Assembly (NCBI GenBank): GCA_964036195.1
Contig: OZ038456.1
Location: 17,236,001-17,300,000, forward strand
Direction of reading: 5' to 3'
Origin: Sphaerolaimus hirsutus
Taxonomy: Eukaryota; Nematoda; Chromadorea; Monhysterida; Sphaerolaimidae
DNA length: 64,000 nt
Shown: positions 44,577-56,518 of the stretch, in pieces
How positions within the stretch are numbered: the stretch's first letter is position 1
Layout: each line of letters begins with the position of its first letter
Notes under the pieces: generated by a model
What the model was told of the DNA's origin: nothing
What the model saw: only the letters and a program-made list of their open reading frames with translations
Databases searched by the model: none
Made by a program: the position numbers and the translations under genes

Positions 44577-44740
44577 TGGATGGCATCTAGACCGCTTGGC
44601 ACCTGGCCCTACCCGCCCGTTTGGCATCTATGCCACAGTCCGCTTGGCATCCAGCATTGGATAGATGCCAAGCAGGTCTAGATGCCAAGCAGGCAGAAAT
44701 CCATGCTATCCGGGTCCAGATGCCAAGCGGATTAGATGCC
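44577..44740. repeat. TTGGCATCTA/TAGATGCCAAG inverted array
   Basis: GGATGGCATCTAGACC and CCGCTTGGCA-type words on the left are mirrored by AGATGCCAAGCAGG and AGATGCCAAGCGG words on the right. It is probably another motif-armed element, but its ends were not defined. Confidence 0.6.
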
Positions 44741-44772
44741 ATTTAGGCCTGACCCGTTCTACCTGTTTATTC

Positions 44773-45230
44773 GCGGAGCTGGGGCAGTCCCAAGCCCTGT
44801 ATAGTGTCAAATGTCACATGAAATGTCATGCAAAGGGTCAATTGTCATGACAAATGTTACGTGAAGTGTCAATTGTTATGACAAATATAAATTAAAATGT
44901 CAATTGTCAAGCAAATTGTATCCAAATCTTATGTTTTATAACCAAATGTTGTTGTTGTTTTTGTATCCAAATCTTTTGTGAACATTTGGATACAAAACAT
45001 GACATTTGGATACAAAAACATAAGATTTGGATACACAATTTACACTTTGCATGACATTTGCCATGACCATTGACACTTTAATTGACATTTGACATGTCAA
45101 TTGACTGTTTACTTTACATTTGTCATGACAATTGACACTTTGCTTGACCTTTGATACATGAATTGACTCTTTACTTTACATTTGTCATGACAATTGACAC
45201 TTTGCATGACATTTTACAAATGCACCCAGC
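44773..45230. mobile_element. TGTCATGACAAATG-arm palindromic element
   Basis: The left end GGGGCAGTCCCAAGCCCTG precedes TGTCAATTGTCATG words. The centre has two AAGATTTGGATACA words. The right arm repeats GACAATTGACACTTTGC. It is related to the element at 21711. Confidence 0.6.
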
Positions 45231-45835
45231 ACACTCCAGTAGCCCTTCTACTGAATATTCAAACCATTGTTATCAATAACTGTAACTTTACACTTGCAGC
45301 TAGCTAACAAAACCTACTTGCATGCAACTTTTGCAAAGTAATGGAAAAATTTGTCACACATTTTTCATGTTTAGGTCTAATTATAAGATTTTGCTGGCTT
45401 TGCATGCAAGATTCTGATTTTTTGTAAAATTTATGTAAAAGTTTTGTACACTTTTTGTAAAATGGTGTCATTTTATTTTATTAATGACTTTTTGGAATAA
45501 AATAAAATAAAATAAAGTGAAACAAGATAAAATTAAAATAAAATACATTTTTTTACAATTTTTATACAATTTGTATACAAATAATTTTTATAAAACCAAC
45601 CCTGTTCATGACCGCATGCTATGCATTTTTCTGAAGAAAAACTGCATCATTACGCCATTGTTAATAAAATCAAAATTGTTCAAAAAAACTTTCCAGAAAA
45701 TATTTCATTCATTGCTTGTATTTAAATACGCGACTCCGCATTTTTGGGATAATTTTGTGAAAGTGTGTGCATTAATTAGTATTCTGCTTGCGCATTTTAC
45801 GCCAGAAATAGACATAAATAATTATGGATGCATAC

Positions 45836-46469
45836 TAGTGATGGAAAAGCGCCAGGAAAAATGGCGCCAGGCGCCATTCAAAAAATTGGCGCCGTGCGCC
45901 AAAGGGCACCAGAGAAAATGGAAAAGAGAAGTATGTATAACGCCCCGCTCCTCCCAAATGCAACTGCCGTGTTTCCTCGGATAACCCCCCCCCCCTCAAA
46001 AAACCTAAGTATACACCTAAGTATATACCTATGAGGGCATTTCGAGGAAATATGATACATTGTAAACAGGTAATAAATGGATTTACATCTGGGAAAACCT
46101 GTTTTCGTTTAGGCGATTGACATTTTTCCAATTGTGGTGCGTATTTGAAGTTAAAATGTGTTATAAAACGACCAACATGAACCGAAACTTGCAATGTAGG
46201 TAAACATTATACAGGTATTCACCACCACTGTTTACCACTGAAGTATATACTCCAGTATATACCACTCAAATGATATAATTCAGCAGATTAGTAACTTTAA
46301 TTTTGAGAATTATAGTCATTTATCCCGAAATCTTGGCGTCATTTCTGGCGCTATCCAAAACAAAGGCGCCAAGTTCGCGCCAGCGAAAAATGACGCCAAG
46401 CGCAAAGGCGATTCGAAATGATGGCGCCACAGAAGTGGGCGCCAGTGCCTTGGCGCCATTCCATCACTA
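45836..46469 (+). mobile_element. GGCGCC-arm hAT-like element with perfect duplication
   Basis: It starts TAGTGATGGAAAAGCGCCA and ends TGGCGCCATTCCATCACTA. The duplication ATGCATAC is at 45828-45835 and 46470-46477. A degenerate CCGTAT-type fragment (TTTCCTCGGATAACC to TTTCGAGGAAATATG) is nested at 45967-46054. Confidence 0.9.
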
Positions 46470-46569
46470 ATGCATACTTTGTGGTCCGCTGAATATACAC
46501 AAGGATGCGTTCTACATTTAAGCTGTGATTACATATAGACGCCAAATTCCACTGCAAAGTTGATTACAT

Positions 46570-47170
46570 GAAAGACGATACAGGGGCCAGTTCCGCAAGT
46601 GGTAGAGTAAAAAGGGAAACTTTCCTCTTCACTCTTTAATTTTCCACTTGTGAAACCAGTACCAGGGGGGCAGTCCCATAGTGTCAACTGTGTATCCAAA
46701 TCTTACCGTAAATTCTCTAATGATCAGAGTTGTGCGAATACCGGTATTTTTGGAAAACGTAAACATAAACGTAAATACCTTTTCCAAATCAAAAGTATAA
46801 ATACTAAAACGTAACGTATTTTTAAAATACCAAGGAATACGTAAAAAAACGTAAACGTAAAAAAATTTATTCACTGTATTTGCCATTGTGCTTTGCAAAA
46901 TACCATTTTTTTCACATTGAGATGGGTCAATCGCTGCATCTGTAGCACTTTCTGTTGTAAGTGTGGCCAAATCAACTACGCTGGTGATTCCGGGGGAGTC
47001 CCAGACCCTGTAAAATGCTTTGTAAAATATCAAATTGCATGCAAAGTGTCTAAAGTTATACAAAATGCCCTGAAATGTGGCAAATTTTTGCCATTTTGCT
47101 GGGCATTTCAAATGAGTTTTGACATTTGCATGAAGTTTTACATTTTACAGGGCATCCTACAGAGTCTGGG
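46570..47170. mobile_element. Composite of GGCAGTCCCA and AACGTAAACGTAAA elements
   Basis: GCAAGTGGTAGAGTAAA and GGCAGTCCCATAG occur on the left. AATACCGGTATTTTTGG and AACGTAAAC words lie at 46738-46860. GGGAGTCCCAGACCCTGTAA at 46994 is mirrored by TTTTACAGGGCATCC at 47141. Confidence 0.45.
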
Positions 47171-47494
47171 ATTGGCACCAGAGCTTGCACTCGCCCTGCC
47201 AGTTTCACAACGTGTGCTAGGTACCGTACTCACACTTGTTGCAAGTGCGTCGTCGGAATTCATCACAATAAAATTTATAAACGCAAGCCTCCAATAACAA
47301 ACAAAAAGGTTTCTGTGTTCAGCAATCGAACACATTTATGAATATGTACCCAGTATTCATGTGTAAGCGTGCAGTGACTTTTTTATTCACCTCTTTTTTG
47401 TACATATACATTTTACGTTCATGCAAAAACATAAGTATCTTGTTGGCTGCAGGTGGTGCAGCCGATTTGAACATGTGCACGATTGTACGATCAC

Positions 47495-47694
47495 NNNNNN
47501 NNNNNNNNNNNNNNNNNNNNNNNNNNNNNNNNNNNNNNNNNNNNNNNNNNNNNNNNNNNNNNNNNNNNNNNNNNNNNNNNNNNNNNNNNNNNNNNNNNNN
47601 NNNNNNNNNNNNNNNNNNNNNNNNNNNNNNNNNNNNNNNNNNNNNNNNNNNNNNNNNNNNNNNNNNNNNNNNNNNNNNNNNNNNNNNNNNNNNN
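47495..47694. other. Assembly gap of 200 N
   Basis: Exactly 200 undetermined bases. Apparent open frames that run through it are meaningless. The round number suggests a scaffold placeholder, so the true distance is unknown. Confidence 0.99.
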
Positions 47695-48130
47695 TAATAC
47701 GACAGTCGTATTATTATTTTCAGCACATTTTTAGGTGTTGTACTATTGGAGATGTCGCATTAATAGAGAGTGTCGTATTATATTTTTCATCAAATCAACA
47801 ACGTCACTGTCCACATAACTCAAACGTGAGCATGACACAGTAAAGCAATAAACATGGTAAATAGGTAGTGGCGGTTGTGACGTGGCTGGCGCTCTTGCGA
47901 ACTGCCCAGCAACTCTTGTGAACCGACGGCCACCGCGTTGTCCAAAAGCGCCGAATCCGCCGCTTCCGCAGATTGCCACATCGTTACGATGTTTTTCATT
48001 TTTTTCTTAGGTGTCACACTATTGAAGAGTGTCATACTATTGGAGAGTGTCGCGTTATTCTCACACAACGTGCCCAAACCTGTTGCACTATTGGAGATGT
48101 CGCATTATTGGAACACTGTCGCCGAATTAG
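47695..48130. repeat. GTGTCGTATTATTGGAGA interspersed repeat
   Basis: Words ACTATTGGAGATGTCGCATTA, GAGTGTCGTATTA and ACTATTGAAGAGTGTC recur on both sides of a 200-bp unique centre. The style resembles the arms of the CCAATAGAAGGGC family, but the terminus on the left is lost in the gap. Confidence 0.5.
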
Positions 48131-48164
48131 AAAATTTACAGTATGTTTTTGTTTCCAGATCTCA

Positions 48165-48420
48165 GCCTTTTGTATCCAAATCTTATGTTTTTTGTATCCA
48201 TATCTCAGCCTTTTGTATCCAAATCTTATGCTTCATAATAAGATTTGGAAACAAAAACATAAGATTTGGATACATAGTTGACAATTTGGGACTGCCTCCT
48301 GGTGCTGGTTCCACAAGTGGTAAAGTAAAGAGTAGAGTAAAGTGAAGAGTGAAGCGGAAAGTTTTCCTTCTTAGGTACTCTACCACTTGCGGAACTGGCA
48401 CCGGGTCTCCAATTTTTCAT
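48165..48420. mobile_element. AAGATTTGGATAC palindromic element end
   Basis: TTTTGTATCCAAATCTTATG words face ATAAGATTTGGATACATAG. Then TTGGGACTGCCTCC and CCACAAGTGGTAAAGTAAAG match the complement of the region near 46590-46690. Confidence 0.5.
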
Positions 48421-48550
48421 GTTAACCAATACTTTTTGGCTATGTGCCAGCTTTTCAAATTTAACATATTCAATAATGGAGGATTATGTGCGCGCTTGGC
48501 TATACTGTTTCATTTCATTATTACAGACAGTTCTTTAACAATATTATTTA

Positions 48551-49000
48551 CCGTATATCCTTGAATAAGACCCCAGGGGCGTTATTATTTCGTCAGAGGT
48601 TTTGGAGGGGGGAGTTATTCAAGGGGGGGTACTATTCAAGGGGGGAGTTATTTTTTCCTCAGAACTTCCAGGAAAACTTTCACTTTATTCATTGTTTGTA
48701 TGCATTCCGTCAACACATCTAATGCAGAAAATGACTAGTTCAACAAGAAAAACTGGAATAATTCACACACTAACCAGCAAAAAAGCATGTAGGTATGCAT
48801 ACGCTGCGTACACAAAATGTATCTGCTGTGCCGTCCCGGCCGATCACGGTCGATCGTTTTACCCAGAGGGGGGACTTATTCAAGAGGGGTGAGTTATTCA
48901 AGGGGGGCGTTATTTTTTCCTCACCTGGCCAACAGGGGGGTGTTATTCAAGGGGGGGTATTATTCAAGGGGGGGGGGGGGTCTTATTCAAGGATATACGG
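48551..49000 (+). mobile_element. TCGAATAACTCCCC-arm MITE, complete copy
   Basis: It is flanked by TA, starts CCGTATATCCTTGAATAAG and ends CTTATTCAAGGATATACGG. The arms carry AGTTATTCAAGGGGGG words. The centre at 48660-48850 is unique. Confidence 0.85.
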
Positions 49001-49452
49001 TAATTGCATCTGTTGGCATGGGCACATTGTTATATTGAAGTCTACTTGTCTGGACTCTAGAGATCGCACTGCGTGTCTAGTTATATCTAACGATGGCAAA
49101 CGGTCGGAAAAAAAGTATTTAAATTTTTAAGTGTTTTTTCTGAAATGAATTTTCGAATTTTTGAATTTTTCTCCAAAATAATTTTTGAATTTCGAATTTA
49201 ATTTTCGAATTTCGAATTTTCGAATCTTTTTTGGCAATTTTCGAATTTTTTTGGCTATTTTTCGAATTTTTTCAAATAATTTTTGAATTTTTTTTGAAAA
49301 ATGAAGAATCTGAAGCTTAAAACACAGAATTTGGACTGTTTTGATGTTTTGATCACTTTTAAACCTTATTTTCACCATAACTTAGCATTAAAAATGGTGG
49401 GAGGAAGGAGTTATGGGGACCAGTGTGCTGCATTGTGTGTTTGCACATTTGC

Positions 49453-50021
49453 CCTACACACACACTAGTTTTCACTGTGACTTGGGTGAAAACTGAAATG
49501 AAAACATGGCGACATTCAGGTTACAGTATGCTATTGTATGCTATTATATGTGCTTTAGTTTTCAAATTTTTTAATTTTAACTTTCATTAATCAAAATTAA
49601 AATTCAATTAAATCATCCCACTGTGATGATTAATTTGCATTTAAAATTAAAAATTCAGTTACACTAGTGATGTGAAAGTGCCATAACTTTGGCGCCAAGT
49701 GCCAAAAGTGCTATGGTGCTTTTCTGACCCCTAGCACCAACCACCAAGCACCAGAAGCTTTTTTCTGTGGCGCTAGCACCAAGCGCCAGCACCAGGCATT
49801 TTGTTCCTGGCGCCTGTCAAAAATAGCGTCAAGCGCCAAAAGCTAAATGGCGCTTTTCATGGGCATGGCACCAAGCGATAATGGCACCACAACAAAATAG
49901 CACCAAGCGCCAAAAGCACCATGGCGCTTTTTGCTTTGGCGCTAGCGCCAGGCGCCAGTGCCATGGCGCTTTTACATCACTTGTTTTCACTGAAGTCATG
50001 GTGAAAACTAGTGTGTGTAGG
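49453..50021. mobile_element. CCTACACACAC-end MITE, nested
   Basis: The left end CCTACACACACACTAGTTTTC and the right end GAAAACTAGTGTGTGTAGG bound it. Its interior matches the copies at 34506 and 35318, and it is split by the following element. Confidence 0.75.
49665..49982 (+). mobile_element. GGCGCC-arm hAT-like element, innermost
   Basis: It starts TAGTGATGTGAAAGTGCC and ends GGCGCTTTTACATCACTT. The right flank GTTTTCAC and left flank AGTTACAC are a decayed duplication of the host element's CAGTTTTCAC. Many arm words have drifted to GCACC or GTGCC. Confidence 0.8.
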
Positions 50022-50488
50022 CACATTGCGGCACCATTTTCCCTTGGGCTGAATGCCTTCAAAAAAACACATGTCAGACACAATGAATAGGTAGTCAATT
50101 TTCATGTCATGAAAGCCAGAAAATTTTTGTCTGCACACAAAAAGTGTAAACGCTGCTTAACGTTTCCATTTTTCATACGCGCCGCGTATCAATTACCGAT
50201 TTATGTCACATGTTGAACTTAAGTGTGCATTTTTGCATTGAATTCCCTGAAAAATTCGAAAACTATTTTCGAATTTTTGAATTTTCGAATTTTCGAATTT
50301 TTTCAAAAATAAATCGATTTTTAAGTGTTTTTCTAGGGGCGGAATAAAAATTCGAAAATTCCCAAAAAATTCGAAAATTCGAAAATGTTTTCGAATTTTC
50401 GAATCTTTTTTTGCCATCGTTAGTTATATCACCTGCTTTGGTAATTGGCTGGCACCCATATACAGAAAAGCATTCTTGCAGCCGATAC

Positions 50489-50704
50489 CAGTGATGCTAA
50501 ACGCGTCACAAGATATGGCACCGCACCGCACCGCACCGCACCGCACCGCACCGCACCGCACCGCACCGCACCGCACCAACGCCATGTAAGTATTTAGAAC
50601 AAATGGTTCCTGTACCGGATCCGGTCCGGTGGGTCACCACCGGAAACCTTAACCAGACCGGTGTCGGTGCCTTTATTCCGTGTCCCGGTGCCTTTGCATC
50701 ACTA
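50489..50704 (+). mobile_element. GCACC-arm relative of the GGCGCC family
   Basis: The ends CAGTGATGCTAAACG and CCTTTGCATCACTA resemble the TAGTGATGGAAAA termini. The arms are CACCG and CCGGTGCC words instead of GGCGCC. The flanks do not give a convincing duplication. Confidence 0.6.
50519..50577 (+). repeat. (CACCG)n microsatellite
   Basis: About eleven uninterrupted copies of the pentamer CACCG form the left arm of the surrounding element. Perfect copies suggest recent expansion. Confidence 0.9.
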
Positions 50705-51366
50705 CTGAATACTAGCCGAGAAACGCGATAGCAGAACCTGGCAATTTCTTAATTGCCAATCATAGGTGCCAATCATGCTCGTAGCGAACACAACTGCGGC
50801 GCACAGCAGCAGATCAGAGGTCACATGTGCATCTCATCGCATGGATCATCGTTCGAAATGACTCTTTCCTCGAATTGCCCCCCCCCCTTGAATTGACCCC
50901 CACCCCCCGAAATATGAATGATGTACATCATGTATGCACTGTTACATGATGTAAAGTCGTCGGACTTGATGCCCTGCCGTCGATACTTATGTGATTATGT
51001 CTTTGTCCAGCAATGGAGCAATGATTAACTTATGTATGTTAGAATTTACAAAGACGTTCCGCAGCCTCTGGGAATGCAGTGCATATTAGGCTTCTATTTT
51101 GACGTTGTTTCGTTCAAATTCAAACATGAGTATCGCCAACGTGAATGAACAGCACTAAAACGAAAATTTATGCAAATAAAAGTATGCATAATACCCATAT
51201 CAAGTGCTGATAAAGTACATGTAGATAAAAAAATACTGACGATAGCTAATATAATCTTATGCATTAATAATTTTTGTGCAGCGGTCAAACGTTCAAACAT
51301 TGCTGCTCTGCTGGATGAAGACATAAATAAGTATGTGCAAGGGCAGGACATCATGTCCGACCACTA

Positions 51367-51812
51367 CCGTATTTCCTCGAAATACCCCCCCTCGAAATAT
51401 CCCCCCCCCTCGTTTGACCCCCCCTCTCGAGACCACTATAAAACAATCACCCCCCTCGAAATACCCCCCCCCAGATTGAGTGTAAAGAGAACGTACATGA
51501 CAAATGCTGCAGTTTGTGTTCTGCGTAGTGCAGAACACACGTTAAAACAATGTCGGAACCACGTGAGAGCAGTGTTTATACCATCTACGTACTAATATTA
51601 GTATACAGGAGTCTATACATGTCAGTTATTGATGCATTTTTCTACCCCAGCGCACATCACAAACAACGATTCTGTAAATACTACCATTTCAAAAAATTTC
51701 TGGCGAAATAATAACCCCCCACCCTCGAAATACCCCCCCCCTCGTTTAACCCCCCCCTCTCGGGAGCACTATGAAACAATCACCCCCCGGGGGGTATTTC
51801 GAGGAAATACGG
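51367..51812 (+). mobile_element. TCGAAATACCCCC-arm MITE
   Basis: It is flanked by TA, with termini CCGTATTTCCTCGAAATACC and GGTATTTCGAGGAAATACGG. The interior word AGAGAACGTACATGACAAATG is shared with 19990-20040 and, inverted, with 52130-52160. Confidence 0.88.
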
Positions 51813-51834
51813 TATATGAATTGTACCTACCGTA

Positions 51835-52250
51835 CCGTATTTCCTCGAAATACCCCCCGGGGGGTGATTGTTTCAGAGTGAAAATTTTGAGGGGAGGTTA
51901 AACGAGGGGGGCTATTTCGAGGGGGGTCTCATTATTTCGCCAGAAATTTTTGTTCAATTCCAGTACTAAATTGTCGTCGGTAACGTACGCAGACGTAGAA
52001 AAATGCAACAATAACCGCTTTATATTAGAGTCTATGAACTTATAAATATAAGTATGTAGATGGCATAAACACTGTTCTAACGTAACAATTCATCGTTTTT
52101 AACGTGTGTTTTGCATTGCCTGAATCACAAACCGCAGTTTTGTCATGTACGTTCTCTGTATACTCAATTGGGGGGGGGGTATTTCGAGGGGGGGGGGGCT
52201 GATAAATTCATAGTGGCCATTTGGGGGGGGGGGGGTATTTCGAGACGGGG
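51835..52250 (-). mobile_element. TCGAAATACCCCC-arm MITE, inverted neighbour copy
   Basis: The left terminus CCGTATTTCCTCGAAATACC is intact after TA. The right end is decayed to GGGTATTTCGAGACGGGGG. The interior is the reverse complement of the preceding copy. Confidence 0.75.
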
Positions 52251-52625
52251 GTATGTATACTCGGCAGACATGATACTATACAATGAGTCGCATGATGTCA
52301 TATCATGCACGCTGTATCCAACCCGTAGAACCCTGTTTTGGTGACTCGTGCTTACGCATATACGGAATGAAACTATTCAATTGTGCCCGCACAATTCAAA
52401 CCCCCGTCAAAGTGTAGTTGAGTTTTTTGGCATGATGCCATCCAAGCGTCGTCTGGATCTGAATAAATACAAAGCGGGAACGTTTTCTGAATTCAAAATT
52501 TTGAACGTAACAAGTTTTCGTCAAAATGAATCGATAGCGTGTAACTTTTCTAAATATGAATTAGATTAAACGTAGGTAAACGTATAATCAAAAATTTGCA
52601 GCACCTATCGGTACAAAAATTGGAC

Positions 52626-53800
52626 TAGTGAAGGAAAAGCGCCACGGCACTGGCGCTTGGCGCTAGCACCTGAGTAGTGATGGAAAAGCGCCAGAAAACA
52701 TGGCGTCAGGCGCCAAGGGCGCCATGGCGCCATTCGGAAAGTGGGCGCCATGCGCCAGGGGCGCCACGGAAAGGGGGCGCCAAGCGCCAAGGGCGCCATG
52801 GCGCCATCTGGAAAACAGGGCGCCAGGCGCCAAGGGCGCCAGGATGAATAAGTGCCTACAACACCCTGCATGTGCTAAAAATGTTGCTACACCACGGTGG
52901 TACACGTTTTCACGTTTTAATTCGCGTTCTTCAGGATGTAATGAACAAAAACACATCTAGCAACAAAATTTCAATAAAATCCACAAAACGAATTCAAACA
53001 CAATGGAAATTGTCATTTGATAACAATCCATTCACTTCAAATAGGCTTTTCCAATCAATGTTTCCCTGAAATGGACAAAAACGGAATTGCAACGGTTTGA
53101 ATCTATTTTTGTAATTTTGCAAGTTCGACGGTCCATCATTCTTATCTTCTGATCCGTCAGACACATCTGATGAAACGTTGGACGAAAGATTTCCACCGAC
53201 TCACACCACTTTGTCCATTTTTCTGGCTAAGTTAGATCATCCACGGATGCGTTTTTCATGATTTTTTTTCATTTATTCAGCACTCACCTTGAAACTCTGC
53301 TGGCGCCTTTTTGGCGCCCTTTTAAAGAGGGCGCCAGGCGCCAAGGGCGCCAGGGAAAAACGGCGCCAAGCGCCAAGGGCGCCATGGCGCCTTTCAGAAT
53401 GTGGGCGCCAGGCGCCAAGGGTGCCACAGAAAAAGGGCGCCAAGCGCCAATGGCGCCATGGCGCGGCGCCCTTTGGCGCCCTCAAATGGCGCCATTCCAT
53501 CACTACACCTGAGCAAAAAGCGCCCTGGCGCTACTGGCGGAAGGCGCTATTTTGCTCTGGCGCCATCGGCGCTTGGCGCCGCACCCGTTAAAAGCGCCAT
53601 GGCGCTTCGCGCTATTTTTCTGTGGCGCTAGGAACAAAATGCCTGTCGCTGGCGCTTGGCGCTAGCGCCAAAGCAAAAAGCGTCATGGCGCTTCTGGCGC
53701 TTGGCGCCATTTTGCTCAGGCGCCATTGGCGCTTGGAGCTGGGGCTCGGAAAAGCACCATGGCGCTTGGCGCCAGAGTTCTGGCGCTTTTTCCATCACTA
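52626..53800 (+). mobile_element. GGCGCC-arm element, outer copy split by a second copy
   Basis: The left part is 52626-52674 (TAGTGAAGGAAAAGCGCC) and the right part 53506-53800, ending CGCTTTTTCCATCACTA. The two parts are separated exactly by the inner element plus its duplication. Confidence 0.8.
52675..53505 (+). mobile_element. GGCGCC-arm hAT-like element, complete copy
   Basis: It starts TAGTGATGGAAAAGCGCC and ends GGCGCCATTCCATCACTA, with the perfect duplication CACCTGAG at 52667-52674 and 53506-53513. Arms of about 180-200 bp surround a unique centre (52850-53290), part of which matches 50-165. Confidence 0.92.
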
Positions 53801-53864
53801 TGCGAGACCACCCGGCACGTATTGCGTGACCAACCGACGTTTGACCCCTGCACAAAAATGACTA

Positions 53865-54286
53865 CCGTATTTCTTCTAATAGAAGGGCGGGTCTCCAATA
53901 GAAGGGCGTCTCCAATAGAAGGTACACTTTTTCGACTTTAGTTGAGCCACGAAATCAATAGAAGGGCGGTCTCCAATAGAAGGTACAGATAGTGCTGGAA
54001 TTGTGCCAAATGCATAAAAAATTAAAAAATATCAGTAAACGCTGCGATTTAGTGGCTTTGGTCCATTGATCTGAAGCTATTTTAACATAAGATGTTGAAT
54101 TAACTCTACGAATCGTCTTTCTTATCAAATGTCTGTGAAGTAATACATTGAAAAGCCTTGGGAGAAAGTGAGAAAAATATGCTGAAAAAATGACGAAAGA
54201 AATAGAAGGGCGGTCTCCAATAGAAGGGCGGGTAAAAAAGTTGACGAAAAAAATAGAAGGGCGCCCTTCTATTAGAAGAAATACGG
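53865..54286 (+). mobile_element. CCAATAGAAGGGC-arm MITE
   Basis: It is flanked by TA, starts CCGTATTTCTTCTAATAGAAG and ends CTTCTATTAGAAGAAATACGG. The arms repeat GGTCTCCAATAGAAGGGCG. The terminal CCGTATTT is shared with the TCGAAATACCCCC family, but the arm motif is different. Confidence 0.88.
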
Positions 54287-54288
54287 TA

Positions 54289-56070
54289 ATGCGTAAGCTT
54301 ATATTAGCGATCGTCAGTATTTTTTTGATCTACATGTACTTTATCAGCAGTTGATATGGACATTATATGCATACTTTTATTTGCATAATTTTTTTTAGTG
54401 ATGTTCATTCACATTGCCCTGCTCGTTTACTTTACCGGGTATGTGGAGCATCCGAAAAATACATTGCCATGCTCGAATACATTGGCGTATGAAAATATCG
54501 ATGTCACGTTATCTGATTTATCCCTTTATGTTTGCCGCCCTAAGAGTCCGACAATGCTACTAGTGCAACAATTTACCTAATTTATGATGAATGCAAAGTG
54601 GAGTTTTCATTAGGCATATTCCACATTCATATTTACGTCACAAATGCACATGAAAAATACACTCTGCAATATATATTGCCATGCTCATTCACTTTGCCGT
54701 GCTCATTTACATTTCCCCCCAAAAAGGGCTTATGAAACAATACATTGACTGGCAATTCAATCAAAGAAATACGGTACTTTTGAAAGCACCTCGCATCGCA
54801 TGCCAGGCCATAAGATGTACACACTATTATACAAGCGTGCATATGCGAAAGGGAACTTTTGGACATTTCACATTTCTTGTTCCAATTAAACTTGACAGTA
54901 TTGAGGCTGCACAATTTTGTTCCACTGAGTTTTGCTTATTTACGTAAATATGACTAACATCTAACATTTGAATTTTACTGGATGGATTCTGCACTTTTAA
55001 CCATTTAGTTTTATTCAGCCAACCCATTCATCCAGAAAGTTGCTAAGTGCACTATTTTTGGCTCATTGCCAACATCTTGTTACGGTTTTGAAGCGGTGTT
55101 CATGTGTTTCATCGTACTGTTTCATTGTAATTGTAGGATAAAGAGTAGCTTGACTATTATATATACCTAAAATATAATACTGCTGATGGATTCAAATGGG
55201 ATCAACTTTTTGGCATCAGAATCTGGATGTCTATTTTTAATTTTTATTGGCCTCACACAACCTGGTTTTCAAGGTTCCCTCTGTGAAAACCCATTATTTT
55301 GTTTTCAAATTCATTTAAACAGTCTGTGTAATCAGCAAAACTGCCGCCATCTTTGTTTTTACCGCTGGTAGAACACATATTTGAAAACTATGGTAAAATG
55401 CTGCAGACAAAATATTTTTTTTTGCGGAATAAGTATGCATTTGTAGGAGAAGCTGTAAGTGACATGTGATGCAGAAAATTATGCTTGATTTTTGGGACTG
55501 TATTGTATATTTTTAGCGCTGTGATACATTTTTTTAAAAATTAATTCGTTTTCTAACTATAAATATTTTTAAAAATTCTGTTTTAAATTGTGGATGATAT
55601 CCGTCTCATATATATGTCCAGTTTTTTTTTCTCTTTCATTTGATACCATGTTTAACGATAGAAGTTCAAAGATGGTGGAGAAATTGTTGTGATGCTCAAA
55701 ACATAAAATAATGTTTTTAAATTACATCCGTGTATCTGTAATTATAGCATTGTCACAGTAAAAGGCCCTTATTTTTGCACTTTGAACAAAAAAAAACTGA
55801 ATTTAATAACATTTCCGCAAAACAAATAACGATATTTTTATACAATCAACTTTATAATTTTTAAAAAAATCACAAGTGCAATTCAAACAGCTGATTTTGT
55901 ATGTAAATGAAAGCCAAAAAAATGAACTACAAGTGAACACTGACTGCGACGATTTCACATTCAATACACTAGCACAAAAAATAAAAACAATTTTATTGTA
56001 TTGTTTTCAGAAATGTTTTCATTTCATATTAAAATCTGTCATGAAATTTAACACAAATGTGAACATTTTT
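54289..56070. other. Stretch without recognised gene
   Basis: 54289-54390 is an inverted copy of 51170-51270 (TCTACATGTACTTTATCAGC). 55590-55660 resembles 61120-61180 (TTTTTTCTCTTTCATTTG). Short open frames here show no recognisable domain. Confidence 0.5.
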
Positions 56071-56084
56071 GAAAACTCATTTAA

Positions 56085-56485
56085 GTTGTGATCATGAAAC
56101 TTTGGCTAGTGTAAGCAACCAGTGTTGGCAATGTGCCAGCACTAAACAACATTAGCTATGATATCATACACCTAATTTGCCATATTAGCAATGATGTTGA
56201 TGAAAGTGTTGAATACTATTAGCACATTGCCAACACTGGTGGCTTACTCTAGCCAAAGCTTCATGATCACAACTTAAAGCAGCGTTGAGCTAGAGCACCA
56301 TTTGTACATCAGTACAAAATTACTGAATTTGTAACCCCCACAGTAACGCAGTGGGTGAAGCTAGAGGGGTGAAATTTTGGGTGAAGACTCAAAACACCTG
56401 ATATGTTAACGTATCAAAATTTTATGACCGTAGCTTACCCCTAGCGCGAATGGCGACCACTGCCCGGGGACTTTTCAGCCCAACC
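56085..56485. mobile_element. Deleted copy of the GGCTGAAAAGTCCCCG element
   Basis: It matches the inner part of 16740-16830 and the right arm 17940-18240, ending CCCGGGGACTTTTCAGCCC. The outer left arm is missing. Confidence 0.7.
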
Positions 56486-56518
56486 ATACTTTTCAAAATT
56501 GGTATTAAGTTATGGAAA

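Larger units (their letters stand above)
49088..50422 (+). mobile_element. TTCGAATTTT-arm hAT-like element (outer of a three-level nest)
   Basis: It starts TAACGATGGCAAA and ends TTTGCCATCGTTA, with the perfect duplication GTTATATC at 49080-49087 and 50423-50430. The arms (49140-49300 and 50240-50410) are built of TTTTCGAATTTTTGAATTT words. Confidence 0.92.

Noticed and set aside
47319-47843. Open frames spanning the N stretch
   Set aside because: The middle is 200 undetermined bases; frame continuity is an artefact.
50519-50577. CRISPR-like or regulatory tandem array
   Set aside because: The CACCG units are contiguous with no spacers, and the context is a eukaryotic transposon arm. It is a microsatellite.
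55186-55371. Cys-rich 61-residue open frame
   Set aside because: No signal peptide, splice context or recognisable family; length is within chance for AT-rich DNA.
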